A stretch of DNA of 11,655 bases from an uncultured Alphaproteobacteria bacterium (GTDB taxonomy: Bacteria > Pseudomonadota > Alphaproteobacteria > RF32 > CAG-239), in contig CATGXW010000008.1 in the NCBI GenBank assembly GCA_949542085.1, forward strand, positions 1 through 11,655, read 5' to 3'. The notes below the pieces were generated by a model that searched no databases, was not told where the DNA came from, and worked only from the letters and a program-made list of their open reading frames with translations. The position numbers and the translations under genes were made by a program. Shown in pieces: positions 1 through 7,835 of the stretch (position 1 is its first letter; every line of letters starts with the position of its first letter).

Positions 1-657
1 CAAAAACGCATTGTGGCCGCCTGCCGCAAACATGCCCGTCCGGTCATTGTCGCCACGCAGATGCTGGAATCAATGATTAACAATCCGAACCCGACCCGCG
101 CCGAAGTTTCCGACGTGGCCACCGCGGTTTATGACGGTGCCGACACGGTGATGTTGTCTGCCGAAACCGCCGCCGGCAAATATCCGGTCGAGGCAGTTTC
201 CATGATGCACAAAATCATCTCTCAGGTCGAAAACGATCCTCTGTTCTATGATTTGTTGCAAAACTCCCGCCACCATCCGTGCAACGCTTCGGAAGCCGAT
301 TCCATTACCTATGCGGCAACAGAATTATCTTGCGTACTCAAAGACGTTAAAGCGATTGTCAGCTATACAACATCAGGCCTGACCACATTCCTCAACGCCA
401 GAGAACGTCCGTATCTGCCGATTCTGGCCTTGACACCGGATGTTGAAGTCGCCAGACGTTTGGTTTTGGTTTGGGGCGTGAAACCATTCCTCAACAAAGC
501 CAGCTTCAAAAGCTTTGACAAAGTTGAAGAAGAAGCCGTTAAGGTCGCCGTTAAAAACGGCTATGCCAAAAAAGGCGAACACATCATCATTACCGCCGGC
601 TTCCCGCTCAACATCAAAGGGCGAACCAATATGTTGCATACGGTTTATATCCGCTAA
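1..657 (+). CDS. pyk: Pyruvate kinase, C-terminal 218 residues (5' end outside window)
   Basis: Pyruvate kinase makes pyruvate and ATP from phosphoenolpyruvate and ADP in the last step of glycolysis, in the cytosol. The reading frame is already open at base 1 and starts inside the catalytic barrel with [10 protein letters not shown], then [11 protein letters not shown] and [20 protein letters not shown], which are hallmark pyruvate kinase segments (residues 1 to about 60 of the visible part). The remaining 150 or so residues form the alpha/beta C-terminal domain, including [11 protein letters not shown] and the terminal HTVYIR. The full enzyme is usually about 470-480 residues, so roughly the first half is missing. 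A GTG at base 13 lies in a conserved segment and is not a real start. The gene is convergent with infB and ends in TAA three bases before a strong terminator hairpin. Confidence 0.97.
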   Translation, partial: QKRIVAACRKHARPVIVATQMLESMINNPNPTRAEVSDVATAVYDGADTVMLSAETAAGKYPVEAVSMMHKIISQVENDPLFYDLLQNSRHHPCNASEADSITYAATELSCVLKDVKAIVSYTTSGLTTFLNARERPYLPILALTPDVEVARRLVLVWGVKPFLNKASFKSFDKVEEEAVKVAVKNGYAKKGEHIIITAGFPLNIKGRTNMLHTVYIR

Positions 658-660
658 AAA

Positions 661-691
661 GAAAAGGCTTCCGAAAGGAAGCCTTTTCTTT
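661..691. terminator. Bidirectional Rho-independent terminator between pyk and infB
   Basis: A perfect 12-bp inverted repeat (661-672 with 677-688) encloses a GAAA tetraloop at 673-676. The core is GGCTTCC/GGAAGCC, flanked by A4 and T4. On the + strand it is followed by a T-rich run ending pyk transcripts. On the - strand the A-rich bases at 656-665 give the U run for infB transcripts. It fills most of the 38-bp gap between the two convergent stop codons, so one hairpin can serve both units. Confidence 0.92.
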
Positions 692-695
692 TGCC

Positions 696-3158
696 TTACA
701 GCTTGGCGGCAATTTCTTCAATCTCATAACATTCGATAAAGTCGCCTTTTTGAATGTCATTATAATTTTCAAACGAGATACCGCATTCATAACCTTCTTT
801 GACTTCTTTAACGTCTTCTTTGAAGCGTTTAAGCTGTCCGATAGAACCGTCATGAACAACCACGTTATCACGCAACAAGCGGATTTTCGCACCACGTTTG
901 ACCATGCCTTCGGTAACCATACAACCACCGACTTTACCAACACCGGTAATGTTGTAAACCTCGCGGATTTCAGCATAGCCGAGGATTTTTTCTTTAAGTT
1001 CGGGAGAAAGCATTCCTTCCAAACCTTTCTTAACATCATCCAGCACATCATAAATGATTGAATAATATTTGATGTCAACACCATCACGGCGTGCCATTTC
1101 ACGAGCCTGCGGATTGGCGCGAACGTTAAAGCCGACAACCAAAGCATGAGAAGCCTTCGCCAAAGTCACATCGGATTCGGAAATCGGACCAACAGCGGAG
1201 TGCAACACCTGAACACCGACCTCGTCATTGGACAACTTTTTGATTGTGCCTTCAATCGCCTCAATAGACCCTTGAACGTCAGCCTTGATGATAATCGGCA
1301 AGTGCTTAACTTCACCTGATTTAATCTTATCAAGCATCAATTCCATCGCCGACTTGGCTGATTTGACCAACTTAGCGTCACGTTCCTTGCGAATACGATA
1401 ACCGGTAATTTCTTTGGCTTGGTTTTCATCATTAACGATAGAGAAATCATCACCGGCAGACGGTGTTCCCTGCAAACCGAGAACCTCAACCGGAGTAGCC
1501 GGACCAGCCTCAAACACCTTGTGACCATGTTCGTTAAACATCGCGCGAACGTGTCCCCATTCCTTACCGGCAATGCAGACATCACCGATTCTGAGAGTTC
1601 CTTTCTGAACCAAAACCGTTGCCACCGAACCACGGCCTTTTTCCATTTTGGCTTCGATAACCGCACCCTCGGCACGACGATCCGGATTAGCTTTCAAATC
1701 AAGCATTTCCGCTTGTAGCAAAATCGCTTCAACCAATTTTTCAATATTGATGCGTTTCTTGGCTGAAACTTCCGCGCACAAGCATTCACCACCCATTTCT
1801 TCAACACCGATTCCATGTTGCAGTAACGCGGTCTTAACTTTCATCGGATCTGCCCCCGGCAAATCGATTTTGTTAATAGCCACTACAATCGGCACTTCCG
1901 CGGCCTGAGCATGGCGGATAGCTTCAACCGTTTGCGGCATGATACCGTCATTGGCGGCAACCACCAAAACCACGATATCGGTCACCTTGGCACCACGAGC
2001 GCGCATTTCGGAAAACGCTTCGTGCCCCGGCGTATCAATAAAGGTAATCTTGTCGCCTGTCGGAACCGTAATCTGATAAGCACCGATGTGCTGTGTGATA
2101 CCGCCGGCCTCTTTGGCAACAACGTTGGTTTCACGCAAAGCATCCAACAAAGAAGTTTTACCATGGTCAACGTGTCCCATAACGGTCACAACCGGCGCAC
2201 GCGGCAATAATTTATCCGCGGTGTCTTCTTCCGCATCCAAAATCTGCTCAACATCGCTGTCGGCAACACGCTTAAACTTATGACCAAACTCCTCAACAAC
2301 AATTTGCGCCGTATCAGCGTCAATCGGTTGGTTAATGGTCGCCATAACGCCCAAAGCCATCAATTTTTTAACAACATCGGCGCTCTTTTCCGCCATACGG
2401 TTGGCCAATTCCTGAACGGTAATAACTTCGGGAATAATAACCTCACGAATAACTTTCTCCTGAGGAGCAACCTGCTGAACCTGCTTCGGTTGTTTTTTCT
2501 TAAAGCGACGGCGACCGCCTCCGAAACCATAATCATCATCGTCATCATCGGAGTGGAAGTTGTTGATATTAAACTTACCGCCGCGACGCTGCGGTTCAAA
2601 ACTGCGCTTGGTTACTTTTTTGCGCTCTTGCTCAAAAGCGTCTTCCCGATTGACAATGCGTTTTGCCTTTTTGTTATCAAACTCATCTTCATCGTCATCA
2701 TCAAAGTCTTTGGACTTTTTATCTTTAATTTTATTCAAAATCCGATTGTCGGATTCCGGTTGCTGGGCAGCAGCTGCGGCAGCCTCTTCCTTAGCCTTGC
2801 GAGCTTCGGCTTCCGCTTTTGCCTTTGCTTCTTCTTCCCGACGTTTGCGCTCGGCTTCTTCCTGCTCTTTTTGCTTCTGACGCATCAGGGACTTTTCTTC
2901 TTCTTCCTGACGACGTTTTTGTTCAAATTCCTTTGCTTCCGCAATCAGGCGCAATTTATTGGCCGTTGCTTCGTCAATTTCAACTTTATTTTCTGTTTTA
3001 ACCGCATTCGGCGTAATAATTCTCTTTTTACGCACCTCAACCTGAACCACTTTTTTACCATCACGGTTATGAGATCTGGCGGCATCCCCCAAACCTTTCA
3101 GCGTCAGGGTCGATTTACCTGATAATGTGAGTTTATTTTTTGCATTATCTTCCGTCAT
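696..3158 (-). CDS. infB: Translation initiation factor IF-2
   Basis: IF-2 is the GTPase that brings fMet-tRNA to the 30S subunit and promotes 50S joining. The 820-residue protein has, in order: an N-terminal segment with [14 protein letters not shown] (8-22) and a basic stretch to about residue 50; a charged, Ala-rich probable coiled coil (about 65-132); a low-complexity linker with two Asp runs (153-160 and 204-209); an IF2_N-like domain (about 236-298); and the G domain. The GTPase motifs are GHVDHGKT (328-335), [10 protein letters not shown] (352-361), DTPGHEAF (375-382), NKID (429-432) and SAK (465-467). Domains II, III and the fMet-tRNA-binding C2 domain follow, ending near [19 protein letters not shown] (789-807). 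The start is ATG with GGAG 11 bases upstream, rather far. It is the last gene of the rimP operon, 32 bases after ylxR. The expected next gene, rbfA, is absent; a terminator and convergent pyk follow. Confidence 0.98.
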   Translation of the reverse strand: MTEDNAKNKLTLSGKSTLTLKGLGDAARSHNRDGKKVVQVEVRKKRIITPNAVKTENKVEIDEATANKLRLIAEAKEFEQKRRQEEEEKSLMRQKQKEQEEAERKRREEEAKAKAEAEARKAKEEAAAAAAQQPESDNRILNKIKDKKSKDFDDDDEDEFDNKKAKRIVNREDAFEQERKKVTKRSFEPQRRGGKFNINNFHSDDDDDDYGFGGGRRRFKKKQPKQVQQVAPQEKVIREVIIPEVITVQELANRMAEKSADVVKKLMALGVMATINQPIDADTAQIVVEEFGHKFKRVADSDVEQILDAEEDTADKLLPRAPVVTVMGHVDHGKTSLLDALRETNVVAKEAGGITQHIGAYQITVPTGDKITFIDTPGHEAFSEMRARGAKVTDIVVLVVAANDGIMPQTVEAIRHAQAAEVPIVVAINKIDLPGADPMKVKTALLQHGIGVEEMGGECLCAEVSAKKRINIEKLVEAILLQAEMLDLKANPDRRAEGAVIEAKMEKGRGSVATVLVQKGTLRIGDVCIAGKEWGHVRAMFNEHGHKVFEAGPATPVEVLGLQGTPSAGDDFSIVNDENQAKEITGYRIRKERDAKLVKSAKSAMELMLDKIKSGEVKHLPIIIKADVQGSIEAIEGTIKKLSNDEVGVQVLHSAVGPISESDVTLAKASHALVVGFNVRANPQAREMARRDGVDIKYYSIIYDVLDDVKKGLEGMLSPELKEKILGYAEIREVYNITGVGKVGGCMVTEGMVKRGAKIRLLRDNVVVHDGSIGQLKRFKEDVKEVKEGYECGISFENYNDIQKGDFIECYEIEEIAAKL

Positions 3159-3190
3159 TATAAACTATTCTCCATTCATTTCATCAAAAC

Positions 3191-3763
3191 TTATGAATTC
3201 AAAAAATCGGCTAATTTATTAAATTCGTTACAAACCATTTTGGCCATCTCGCTTTTCAAAAAGGCTGCATAAACTGTATTTACTTTATTTAGCGCCGTAT
3301 CCAACTCCTCAATATCAAACAACCTGAAAACCTCAACATCTCTAGCGGCGGAAGCAATTTTTTTCTCACCGTCCGCTCCGGCATCCAAAGCCTCCAGAAC
3401 AAAAGCAACCTTTTGATGTTTCAGCGCTTCGGAAACCTTATCCATTCCCGTCAACAACACACCGGCTTTTCGCGCCAAAGAAACGGCATCCAAAGCTTTC
3501 TTGCGCAACAGATTTTCAACCAAAACTTCCAGCTCGGCATTCGCCTTAGCTTTGTTTTTCATTGCCTTTGCAAATAAGTTTTTTTCTATTGCTGTCTTGA
3601 GAACACTCTTGGCGTTTGTCACATAAACACCACGCCCCGGCAATTTCTTTTTAAAATCAGGAACAACCGTCAAATCCGGCGTTACCGTAAAGCGCAGCAT
3701 TTTGTCCTTTTCCTGAACCTTGCCGGTAACTATGCATTTTCTCAAAACATCTTCTTTTTTCAT
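3191..3763 (-). CDS. ylxR: YlxR-type RNA-binding protein (DUF448) with C-terminal L7Ae-like domain
   Basis: The 190-residue protein is encoded between nusA and infB, the classic place for ylxR. The N-terminal DUF448/YlxR domain (about 1-80) shows RKCIVTG (8-14) and the signature LPGRGVYV (41-48). The second half (about 88-170) resembles an L7Ae/L30e-type RNA-binding fold, with DAVSLARKAGVLLTGMDKV (92-110) and AFVLEALDAG (120-129). In many bacteria YlxR is only about 90 residues; the longer two-domain form is common in alphaproteobacteria. Its exact role is not settled; RNA or nucleoid binding is the family-level expectation. Start choice: a longer frame opens at a TTG (3784), but the tandem ATG ATG at 3766/3763 follows GGGA, which is 6 bases before the second ATG, so I use 3763. 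Basic and Lys-rich throughout, in keeping with nucleic-acid binding. Confidence 0.9.
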   Translation of the reverse strand: MKKEDVLRKCIVTGKVQEKDKMLRFTVTPDLTVVPDFKKKLPGRGVYVTNAKSVLKTAIEKNLFAKAMKNKAKANAELEVLVENLLRKKALDAVSLARKAGVLLTGMDKVSEALKHQKVAFVLEALDAGADGEKKIASAARDVEVFRLFDIEELDTALNKVNTVYAAFLKSEMAKMVCNEFNKLADFLNS

Positions 3764-3769
3764 CATATT

Positions 3770-3773
3770 TCCC
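3770..3773 (-). promoter_or_regulatory. Ribosome binding site GGGA deciding the ylxR start
   Basis: GGGA on the - strand lies 6 bases before the ATG at 3763 and only 3 bases before the ATG at 3766. The spacing favours the second of two tandem ATG codons over both the first one and the upstream in-frame TTG at 3784. Confidence 0.55.
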
Positions 3774-3790
3774 GAAAAATTCAAACGGCG

Positions 3791-3807
3791 GACGGGAAAC
3801 TCCCGCC
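3791..3807 (-). other. Small hairpin in the nusA-ylxR gap
   Basis: On the - strand, GGCGGGA and TCCCGTC pair over 7 bp (one G-U) around a 3-base loop. The hairpin lies in the 56-base gap between nusA and ylxR, the longest spacer inside the operon. A U-rich stretch follows only after several other bases, so it is a poor terminator. It may instead be an RNA-processing or stability element. I cannot tell from sequence alone. Confidence 0.35.
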
Positions 3808-3819
3808 CACCAATTCAAA

Positions 3820-5337
3820 CTACTCCTCAGCAAACCAATGCTCACGGGCACCCATGATGATTTTGTTGGCTTCTTGAACAGAAATGGTGTTTTCACCCAA
3901 AATTTCAATTAATTCGTCTGTTGCCAAGTCTGCCAAATCATCAACAGTCTTAACGCCGTTGCTGGCCAAAACAATCAGCATATCCTGATCCAAACCGGCA
4001 ACACCCTGAAGTTTTTCATCAATACCCAATGATTTGCTCTTTTCTTCAAATTCCTTATTGCGTTTGGCAATAAATTCCTGAGCGCGGTTTTGAAGTTCTT
4101 TGGCGACATCTTCATCAAAGCCTTCAATTTCAGCCAATTCGCTCAGAGCAACCATAGCAATTTCATCAACCGTTGAGAAACCTTCGGCAATCAACAGATG
4201 AGCAATCATTTCGTCAACATCCAAAGCTTCCATAAAGCGCTGAGAACGAACCTTGTTTTCATTGGAGCGGCGTTCCTGTTCCTGCTCTTCGGTCAGAACA
4301 TCGATATCACAACCCAGCAACTGGGAAGCCAATTTCACATTTTGACCACGGCGGCCGATAGCCAATGAAAACTGTTCTTGCGGAACAACAACTTCAATAC
4401 GATTGTTTTCTTCATCCAAAACCACTTTTGTCACTTCCGCCGGAGCCAAAGCGCTGACAATATATTGAGCCTTATCTTCAGAATAAGGAACAATATCAAT
4501 TTTCTCGCCTTGCAATTCCGTTACAACGGCTTGAACACGAATACCGCGCAAACCGACGCAAGCGCCAACGGCATCAATTGTCACGTCATCGCTGTGAACG
4601 GCGATTTTAGCCTTAGAACCGGGATCACGGGCCACACCGTGAATATTGACGATACCGTCGTAAATTTCCGGAACTTCGGAAACAAACAGCTTAGCCAAAA
4701 ATTCAGGACATGTTCTGGACAAGAAAATTTGCGGTCCTTTGTTTTCACGACGAACATCCAAAACATAGGCGCGAACACGGTCGCCATTCTTGAATTTTTC
4801 CCGAGGAATAATTTCATCACGACGCAAAACGGCTTCTGTTTTGCCGATATCCAAAACGACATTGCCGAATTCCACGCGTTTCACCGTACCATTGACAATC
4901 GTGCCGATTTTTTCTTTGTATTCTTCAAACTGTTTGTTGCGTTCGGCATCACGAACCTTTTGAACAATAACCTGCTTTGCAGTCTGAGCGGCAATACGAC
5001 CAAAATCAATCGGCGGCAAAGCATCAATGATAAACTCGCCAACTTTGATGTTTTTATCATAACTTTTGGCATCTTCCAAAGTCATTTGAGTAACTTCGTT
5101 CTCCACATCTTCGTCCGAAGCGACAACTTCACGATAACGGGCCAATGTAATAGCGCCTGACTTGCGGTCGATGTGGGCGCGGATATCATGTTCGAAACCA
5201 TATCTGGAACGTCCGGCTTTCTGAATAGCAATTTCCATTGCTTCCAAAACATCTTCCTTATCAATATTTTTTTCTCTGGCAACAGTATCTGCAACCAAAA
5301 TAATTTCAGGTCTGGGCATACTTTCTAAATTTTGCAT
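3820..5337 (-). CDS. nusA: Transcription termination/antitermination factor NusA
   Basis: NusA binds RNA polymerase and nascent RNA, and modulates pausing, intrinsic termination and antitermination. The 505-residue protein has the N-terminal RNAP-binding domain (about 1-130), an S1 domain (about 144-207, with VNGTVKRVEFGNVVLDIG), KH1 with GACVGLRGIRVQ (258-269) and KH2 with SLAIGRRGQNVKLA (324-337). Two helix-hairpin-helix acidic repeats follow (about 370-425 and 440-495), the long form seen in proteobacteria. It ends with the acidic FAEE. An in-frame TTG at 5355 would add 6 residues, but the Shine-Dalgarno GAGGA at 5343-5347 is correctly placed only for the ATG at 5337 (second of tandem ATG ATG). 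It lies 21 bases after rimP and before ylxR in one operon. All motifs look intact. Confidence 0.97.
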   Translation of the reverse strand: MQNLESMPRPEIILVADTVAREKNIDKEDVLEAMEIAIQKAGRSRYGFEHDIRAHIDRKSGAITLARYREVVASDEDVENEVTQMTLEDAKSYDKNIKVGEFIIDALPPIDFGRIAAQTAKQVIVQKVRDAERNKQFEEYKEKIGTIVNGTVKRVEFGNVVLDIGKTEAVLRRDEIIPREKFKNGDRVRAYVLDVRRENKGPQIFLSRTCPEFLAKLFVSEVPEIYDGIVNIHGVARDPGSKAKIAVHSDDVTIDAVGACVGLRGIRVQAVVTELQGEKIDIVPYSEDKAQYIVSALAPAEVTKVVLDEENNRIEVVVPQEQFSLAIGRRGQNVKLASQLLGCDIDVLTEEQEQERRSNENKVRSQRFMEALDVDEMIAHLLIAEGFSTVDEIAMVALSELAEIEGFDEDVAKELQNRAQEFIAKRNKEFEEKSKSLGIDEKLQGVAGLDQDMLIVLASNGVKTVDDLADLATDELIEILGENTISVQEANKIIMGAREHWFAEE

Positions 5338-5342
5338 CATAT

Positions 5343-5347
5343 TCCTC
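5343..5347 (-). promoter_or_regulatory. Ribosome binding site GAGGA deciding the nusA start
   Basis: GAGGA on the - strand lies 5 bases before the ATG at 5337 and 2 bases before the ATG at 5340. It overlaps the codons that would follow the alternative TTG start at 5355, which argues against that start. The arrangement (short SD, A/T, ATG ATG) is nearly the same as in front of ylxR. Confidence 0.6.
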
Positions 5348-5358
5348 AATATCAATAG

Positions 5359-5859
5359 TTAGAGTTCAACTTCTTCCTGAGCATTGGCATACTCATTCAA
5401 AAGTTCGTCAGTTAAAACGAGCTTTGCTTTGCTGATTTGTTCAAACGGAATGGTGTAATCAACCCCGTCCATTTCAAACAGAACATTGTCTTTATCATCA
5501 ATGCTCAAAACTTTTCCTTTAAAACGCTTCCGGCCATCAACTTCCGTTGTGGTTTCAACCTTTGTCTCATAACCGGCAAAACGCGAAAAATGTTCCGGCT
5601 TGGTTAACGGACGATCAAGCCCCGGAGAGCTGACCTCCAAAGAATACTCACCGTCAATAGGATCATTCTCGTCCAAAACTTCTGAAACAGCTCTGCTGAC
5701 CGTCGCGCAATCCTCAACCACCAGATTTTTACGATCTTTGCGCTCGATCATGATTTGCAGAGTCGGATTCTTATTGCCGATAGTCATAACCCGAACCACC
5801 TCAAAGCCCAGATTCTCTATAGTCGGCGTCACAATATCCTCAACCGGATGTTTATGCAT
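5359..5859 (-). CDS. rimP: Ribosome maturation factor RimP
   Basis: RimP is a cytosolic factor needed for late maturation of the 30S ribosomal subunit. The 166-residue product has the family's usual size (about 150-170). The N-terminal domain shows DIVTPTIENLGFEVVRV (8-24), DCATVSRAVSEVLDENDPI (50-68), and the strongly conserved YSLEVSSPGLDRPL (72-85). A C-terminal SH3-like domain (about 95-150) and an acidic tail (QEEVEL) follow. The ATG start has AAAGGA 8 bases upstream (5868-5873). It is the first gene of the operon that continues with nusA, ylxR and infB. Just before its ribosome binding site is a terminator-like hairpin, so its mRNA must read through that structure if transcription starts further upstream. 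Confidence 0.96.
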   Translation of the reverse strand: MHKHPVEDIVTPTIENLGFEVVRVMTIGNKNPTLQIMIERKDRKNLVVEDCATVSRAVSEVLDENDPIDGEYSLEVSSPGLDRPLTKPEHFSRFAGYETKVETTTEVDGRKRFKGKVLSIDDKDNVLFEMDGVDYTIPFEQISKAKLVLTDELLNEYANAQEEVEL

Positions 5860-5873
5860 TTACTTTTTCCTTT

Positions 5874-5903
5874 AACAAAAAAGCGGGGTTTTTGACCCCA
5901 CTT
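5874..5903 (-). terminator. Rho-independent terminator or attenuator in front of rimP
   Basis: On the - strand, AAGTGGGG (5903-5896) pairs with CCCCGCTT (5888-5881) over 8 bp with one G-U and a 7-base loop (TCAAAAA). It is followed by six T's (5882-5877), G, TT. It works only in the - direction. It could end the lptG-PAP2 transcript, whose last stop codon is 65 bases upstream. The U run ends right at the rimP Shine-Dalgarno, leaving no space for a promoter between them. The rimP operon must therefore be fed by read-through, which makes attenuation possible. Confidence 0.8.
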
Positions 5904-5931
5904 CCAAAACATTTTATGAAAGAATACAAGT

Positions 5932-5940
5932 TTTATATCA
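5932..5940 (-). promoter_or_regulatory. Candidate extended -10 promoter upstream of the rimP hairpin
   Basis: TGATATAAA on the - strand matches an extended -10 element (TGn followed by a five-of-six match to TATAAT). No good -35 box is visible at normal spacing. A start about 7 bases downstream would give a leader of roughly 65 bases containing the whole hairpin at 5874-5903 before the rimP ATG. The region is very AT-rich, so a chance match is quite possible. Confidence 0.3.
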
Positions 5941-5967
5941 CAAAAATTTTAAAAATCCAGCATTTTT

Positions 5968-6624
5968 TTACTTATATTCTTCGGGAAACAACTGATGATG
6001 CATCCACAAAACCAACGACGTGACCACCACCGCCGAAAACGCGACATCACTGATAAAATGGTACCCTTGCGCGATTCGAGCCAACCCATAAAGAGAAGCC
6101 AGCAAAAAGACCACGACGACCAAAACCTTGCGGCACCGGCGTGGCGCCAACAAAGCCAAGCTCAGCGCCCAAAAACCGATAGCAGTGTGTCCCGACATAA
6201 ACGAGCAATCCAAATCACACTGATTTGAAATAACCATCGGCGCCGTAAACAATTTTGTTCCGCCCAACTCCGACACATCATACGGCCGTGGCCGCCCCCA
6301 AAATGTCTTAAACAAAGCGTTGACGATTAACCCCGGTCCCAAGAACATCGTTCCCGTCGTCAACAGCATAATGCGCGTGTCCATCTCTTGCACCCAACGA
6401 CAACGCATCTTTCCGGCCAGCCAGATTGCAAAAATAACCGTTCCGCACAAAACCAGCGCCGCGGCAATTCCGTGAGTAATCAACCACCCCAAAGCGCCGG
6501 TGCGCAGATAAAACTGTCCGTGATTATAAAACAACTGAGAAACGCCGATATCGACAATTGGCGAAACGGCAATCAGTAAAAACAGCACCAAAATGATGAC
6601 AAAATTAAGCTGAGGTTTTTTCAT
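5968..6624 (-). CDS. PAP2-family membrane phosphatase
   Basis: The 218-residue integral membrane protein carries the three PAP2 (type 2 phosphatidic acid phosphatase) motifs: K106 with R113-P114 (K-x6-RP), SFMSGH (141-146), and R183-x5-H189-x3-D193. His146 and His189 would be the catalytic pair. Hydrophobic segments lie at about 9-25, 50-70, 85-105, 150-160, 166-182 and 195-208, as expected for a six-helix enzyme. Likely substrates are lipid phosphates such as undecaprenyl diphosphate, phosphatidylglycerol phosphate or lipid A phosphate (LpxE/LpxF type); sequence alone does not choose. Motif 2 usually reads PSGH; here the Pro is Met. It starts 18 bases after lptG with AGGGA 9 bases before ATG, so the two are probably co-transcribed, which favours an envelope-lipid role. 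A terminator follows at 5874-5903. Confidence 0.9.
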   Translation of the reverse strand: MKKPQLNFVIILVLFLLIAVSPIVDIGVSQLFYNHGQFYLRTGALGWLITHGIAAALVLCGTVIFAIWLAGKMRCRWVQEMDTRIMLLTTGTMFLGPGLIVNALFKTFWGRPRPYDVSELGGTKLFTAPMVISNQCDLDCSFMSGHTAIGFWALSLALLAPRRCRKVLVVVVFLLASLYGLARIAQGYHFISDVAFSAVVVTSLVLWMHHQLFPEEYK

Positions 6625-6642
6625 TTGCTTCAGTCCCTCAAT

Positions 6643-7749
6643 TTAACCGTCTTCCAGATGAAGCAAAATCGACACGCTTATCAGCGTGGCAATCAACGTT
6701 GGCGTCCACACGGCCAGCCCGACCGGAATATAGCCGTTAATACCGAACGCATACACCAACTGTGTCAGAAAATAGACCACAAAACCGGTGGAAATACCGC
6801 CGACAATCAACACCATCACTCCGCCGCGACGGTTATTCGGACGCAACGCAAACACTGCGGCAACCAAAACCATCGAACACAGCAAAAAAGGTGAGGCAAT
6901 AAGCGAATAATATCTTAAAATGTGTCTTTGAGCCGAAAAACCGGATATTTCATAAAAACGAATTGTCTCCGGCAAATTCCAAAAGGAAATGGATTCCGGA
7001 GCGGCAAAATTCTCCTTAATCCTGTCCGACGTCAAATTCGTGGCATATTCCATGCTGTTGAACACCTTGGTCGGTTCACCGGCTTTAAACAAATGCACAT
7101 CCTTCAATTCAAAGCGCCCGTCCTTTAATACTCCGGCAAAAGCCTCCAACCGCCGATTGGGCTGAGACCGCCTGTCAATTTCCAAAAGGCTGATACCGCG
7201 CAAAAGCAAATCCTCGCCTTCCTGACGCAAAGATTGCGCTTGCAAAACCATTACATTGTCATCATCAATCGCTTCCCTGATCCACAAACCTTTATCTGAA
7301 AACAAAACAGCCTTAGGATTTTTTGTTTTCAGACGATACTCCAGTGTCTCATACATATCATACATATCAGCGGCCAAAGGATTGACAACAGCCACATTCA
7401 CCACGCCAATAAAAAACGTGGCACACAACACCGGCGCCAAAAACCCCCAAATAGAAACACCCGCGGCCCGCACGATAACAAACTCATTGCTTTTGCTGAG
7501 ACGCCAAAACGTCACCATTGCCGCGATCATCATCACAAACGGAAACACCATTTCAATGGTTTTAGGTAACTTTGTCACCGCCATTTGCAACACAAAACCA
7601 AATCCGATATCATAGCGTTCTGACGTTCTGCGCAACAATTCCACCACTTCAAACAGCAGAACCACGCCCAAAACCATCAGCAACACAGCCAAAAAATTCA
7701 ACAAAATCTGTTTGGTCAAATAACGGCCAAGTATGGAGTTCGGTGTCAT
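6643..7749 (-). CDS. lptG: LPS export system permease LptG
   Basis: LptG is one of the two inner-membrane permease subunits (with LptF) of the LptB2FG ABC transporter that extracts lipopolysaccharide and passes it to LptC for transport to the outer membrane. The 368-residue length fits the YjgP/YjgQ family. Visible are N-terminal membrane helices (about 15-37, 60-82, 98-122), a periplasmic beta-rich domain (about 135-275), and C-terminal helices (about 281-303, 310-333, 342-362). It begins GRYLTKQILLNFL and contains SKSNEFVIVRAAGVS (85-99) and RPNNRRGG (303-310). The end LLHLEDG is what I expect of alphaproteobacterial LptG rather than LptF. The ATG has no clear Shine-Dalgarno. No lptF lies beside it: the upstream neighbour is cysK, 86 bases away. 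A PAP2 phosphatase follows 18 bases later. Confidence 0.93.
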   Translation of the reverse strand: MTPNSILGRYLTKQILLNFLAVLLMVLGVVLLFEVVELLRRTSERYDIGFGFVLQMAVTKLPKTIEMVFPFVMMIAAMVTFWRLSKSNEFVIVRAAGVSIWGFLAPVLCATFFIGVVNVAVVNPLAADMYDMYETLEYRLKTKNPKAVLFSDKGLWIREAIDDDNVMVLQAQSLRQEGEDLLLRGISLLEIDRRSQPNRRLEAFAGVLKDGRFELKDVHLFKAGEPTKVFNSMEYATNLTSDRIKENFAAPESISFWNLPETIRFYEISGFSAQRHILRYYSLIASPFLLCSMVLVAAVFALRPNNRRGGVMVLIVGGISTGFVVYFLTQLVYAFGINGYIPVGLAVWTPTLIATLISVSILLHLEDG

Positions 7750-7835
7750 AGCAATCAGTTCATTTAATTATCAATGCTGTTCAGACTAGTCGCATTTTTT
7801 GTTTTTAGCAATCAAATTTTCATCTTTTCAGCGAC

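Noticed and set aside
614..1147. Open frame of 177 codons on the - strand at the end of infB
   Set aside because: It lies inside infB in another frame, has a low-complexity composition with many Lys, Ser and Met, and crosses the pyk-infB terminator. It is a shadow of infB.
2280..3122. Long + strand frame (280 codons) opposite infB, rich in Phe and Leu
   Set aside because: It is the antisense of the Lys/Glu-rich IF-2 linker, which reads as Phe/Leu. No ribosome binding site or recognisable domain.
4378..5160. + strand frame of 260 codons opposite nusA
   Set aside because: Antisense shadow of a well-identified gene; Asn/Phe-rich with no domain.
5832..5915. Possible leader peptide of 27 codons (MFWKWG...) starting within the rimP leader and running over the hairpin into rimP
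   Set aside because: No Shine-Dalgarno before its ATG, and the frame overlaps rimP out of phase. Two Trp codons alone do not support Trp-type attenuation of this operon.
7749..7814. Direct repeat TAGCAATCA at 7749-7757 and 7806-7814 as a regulator site
   Set aside because: Two 9-bp copies 57 bases apart in AT-rich DNA can occur by chance, and the first copy overlaps the lptG start region. No known operator matches.
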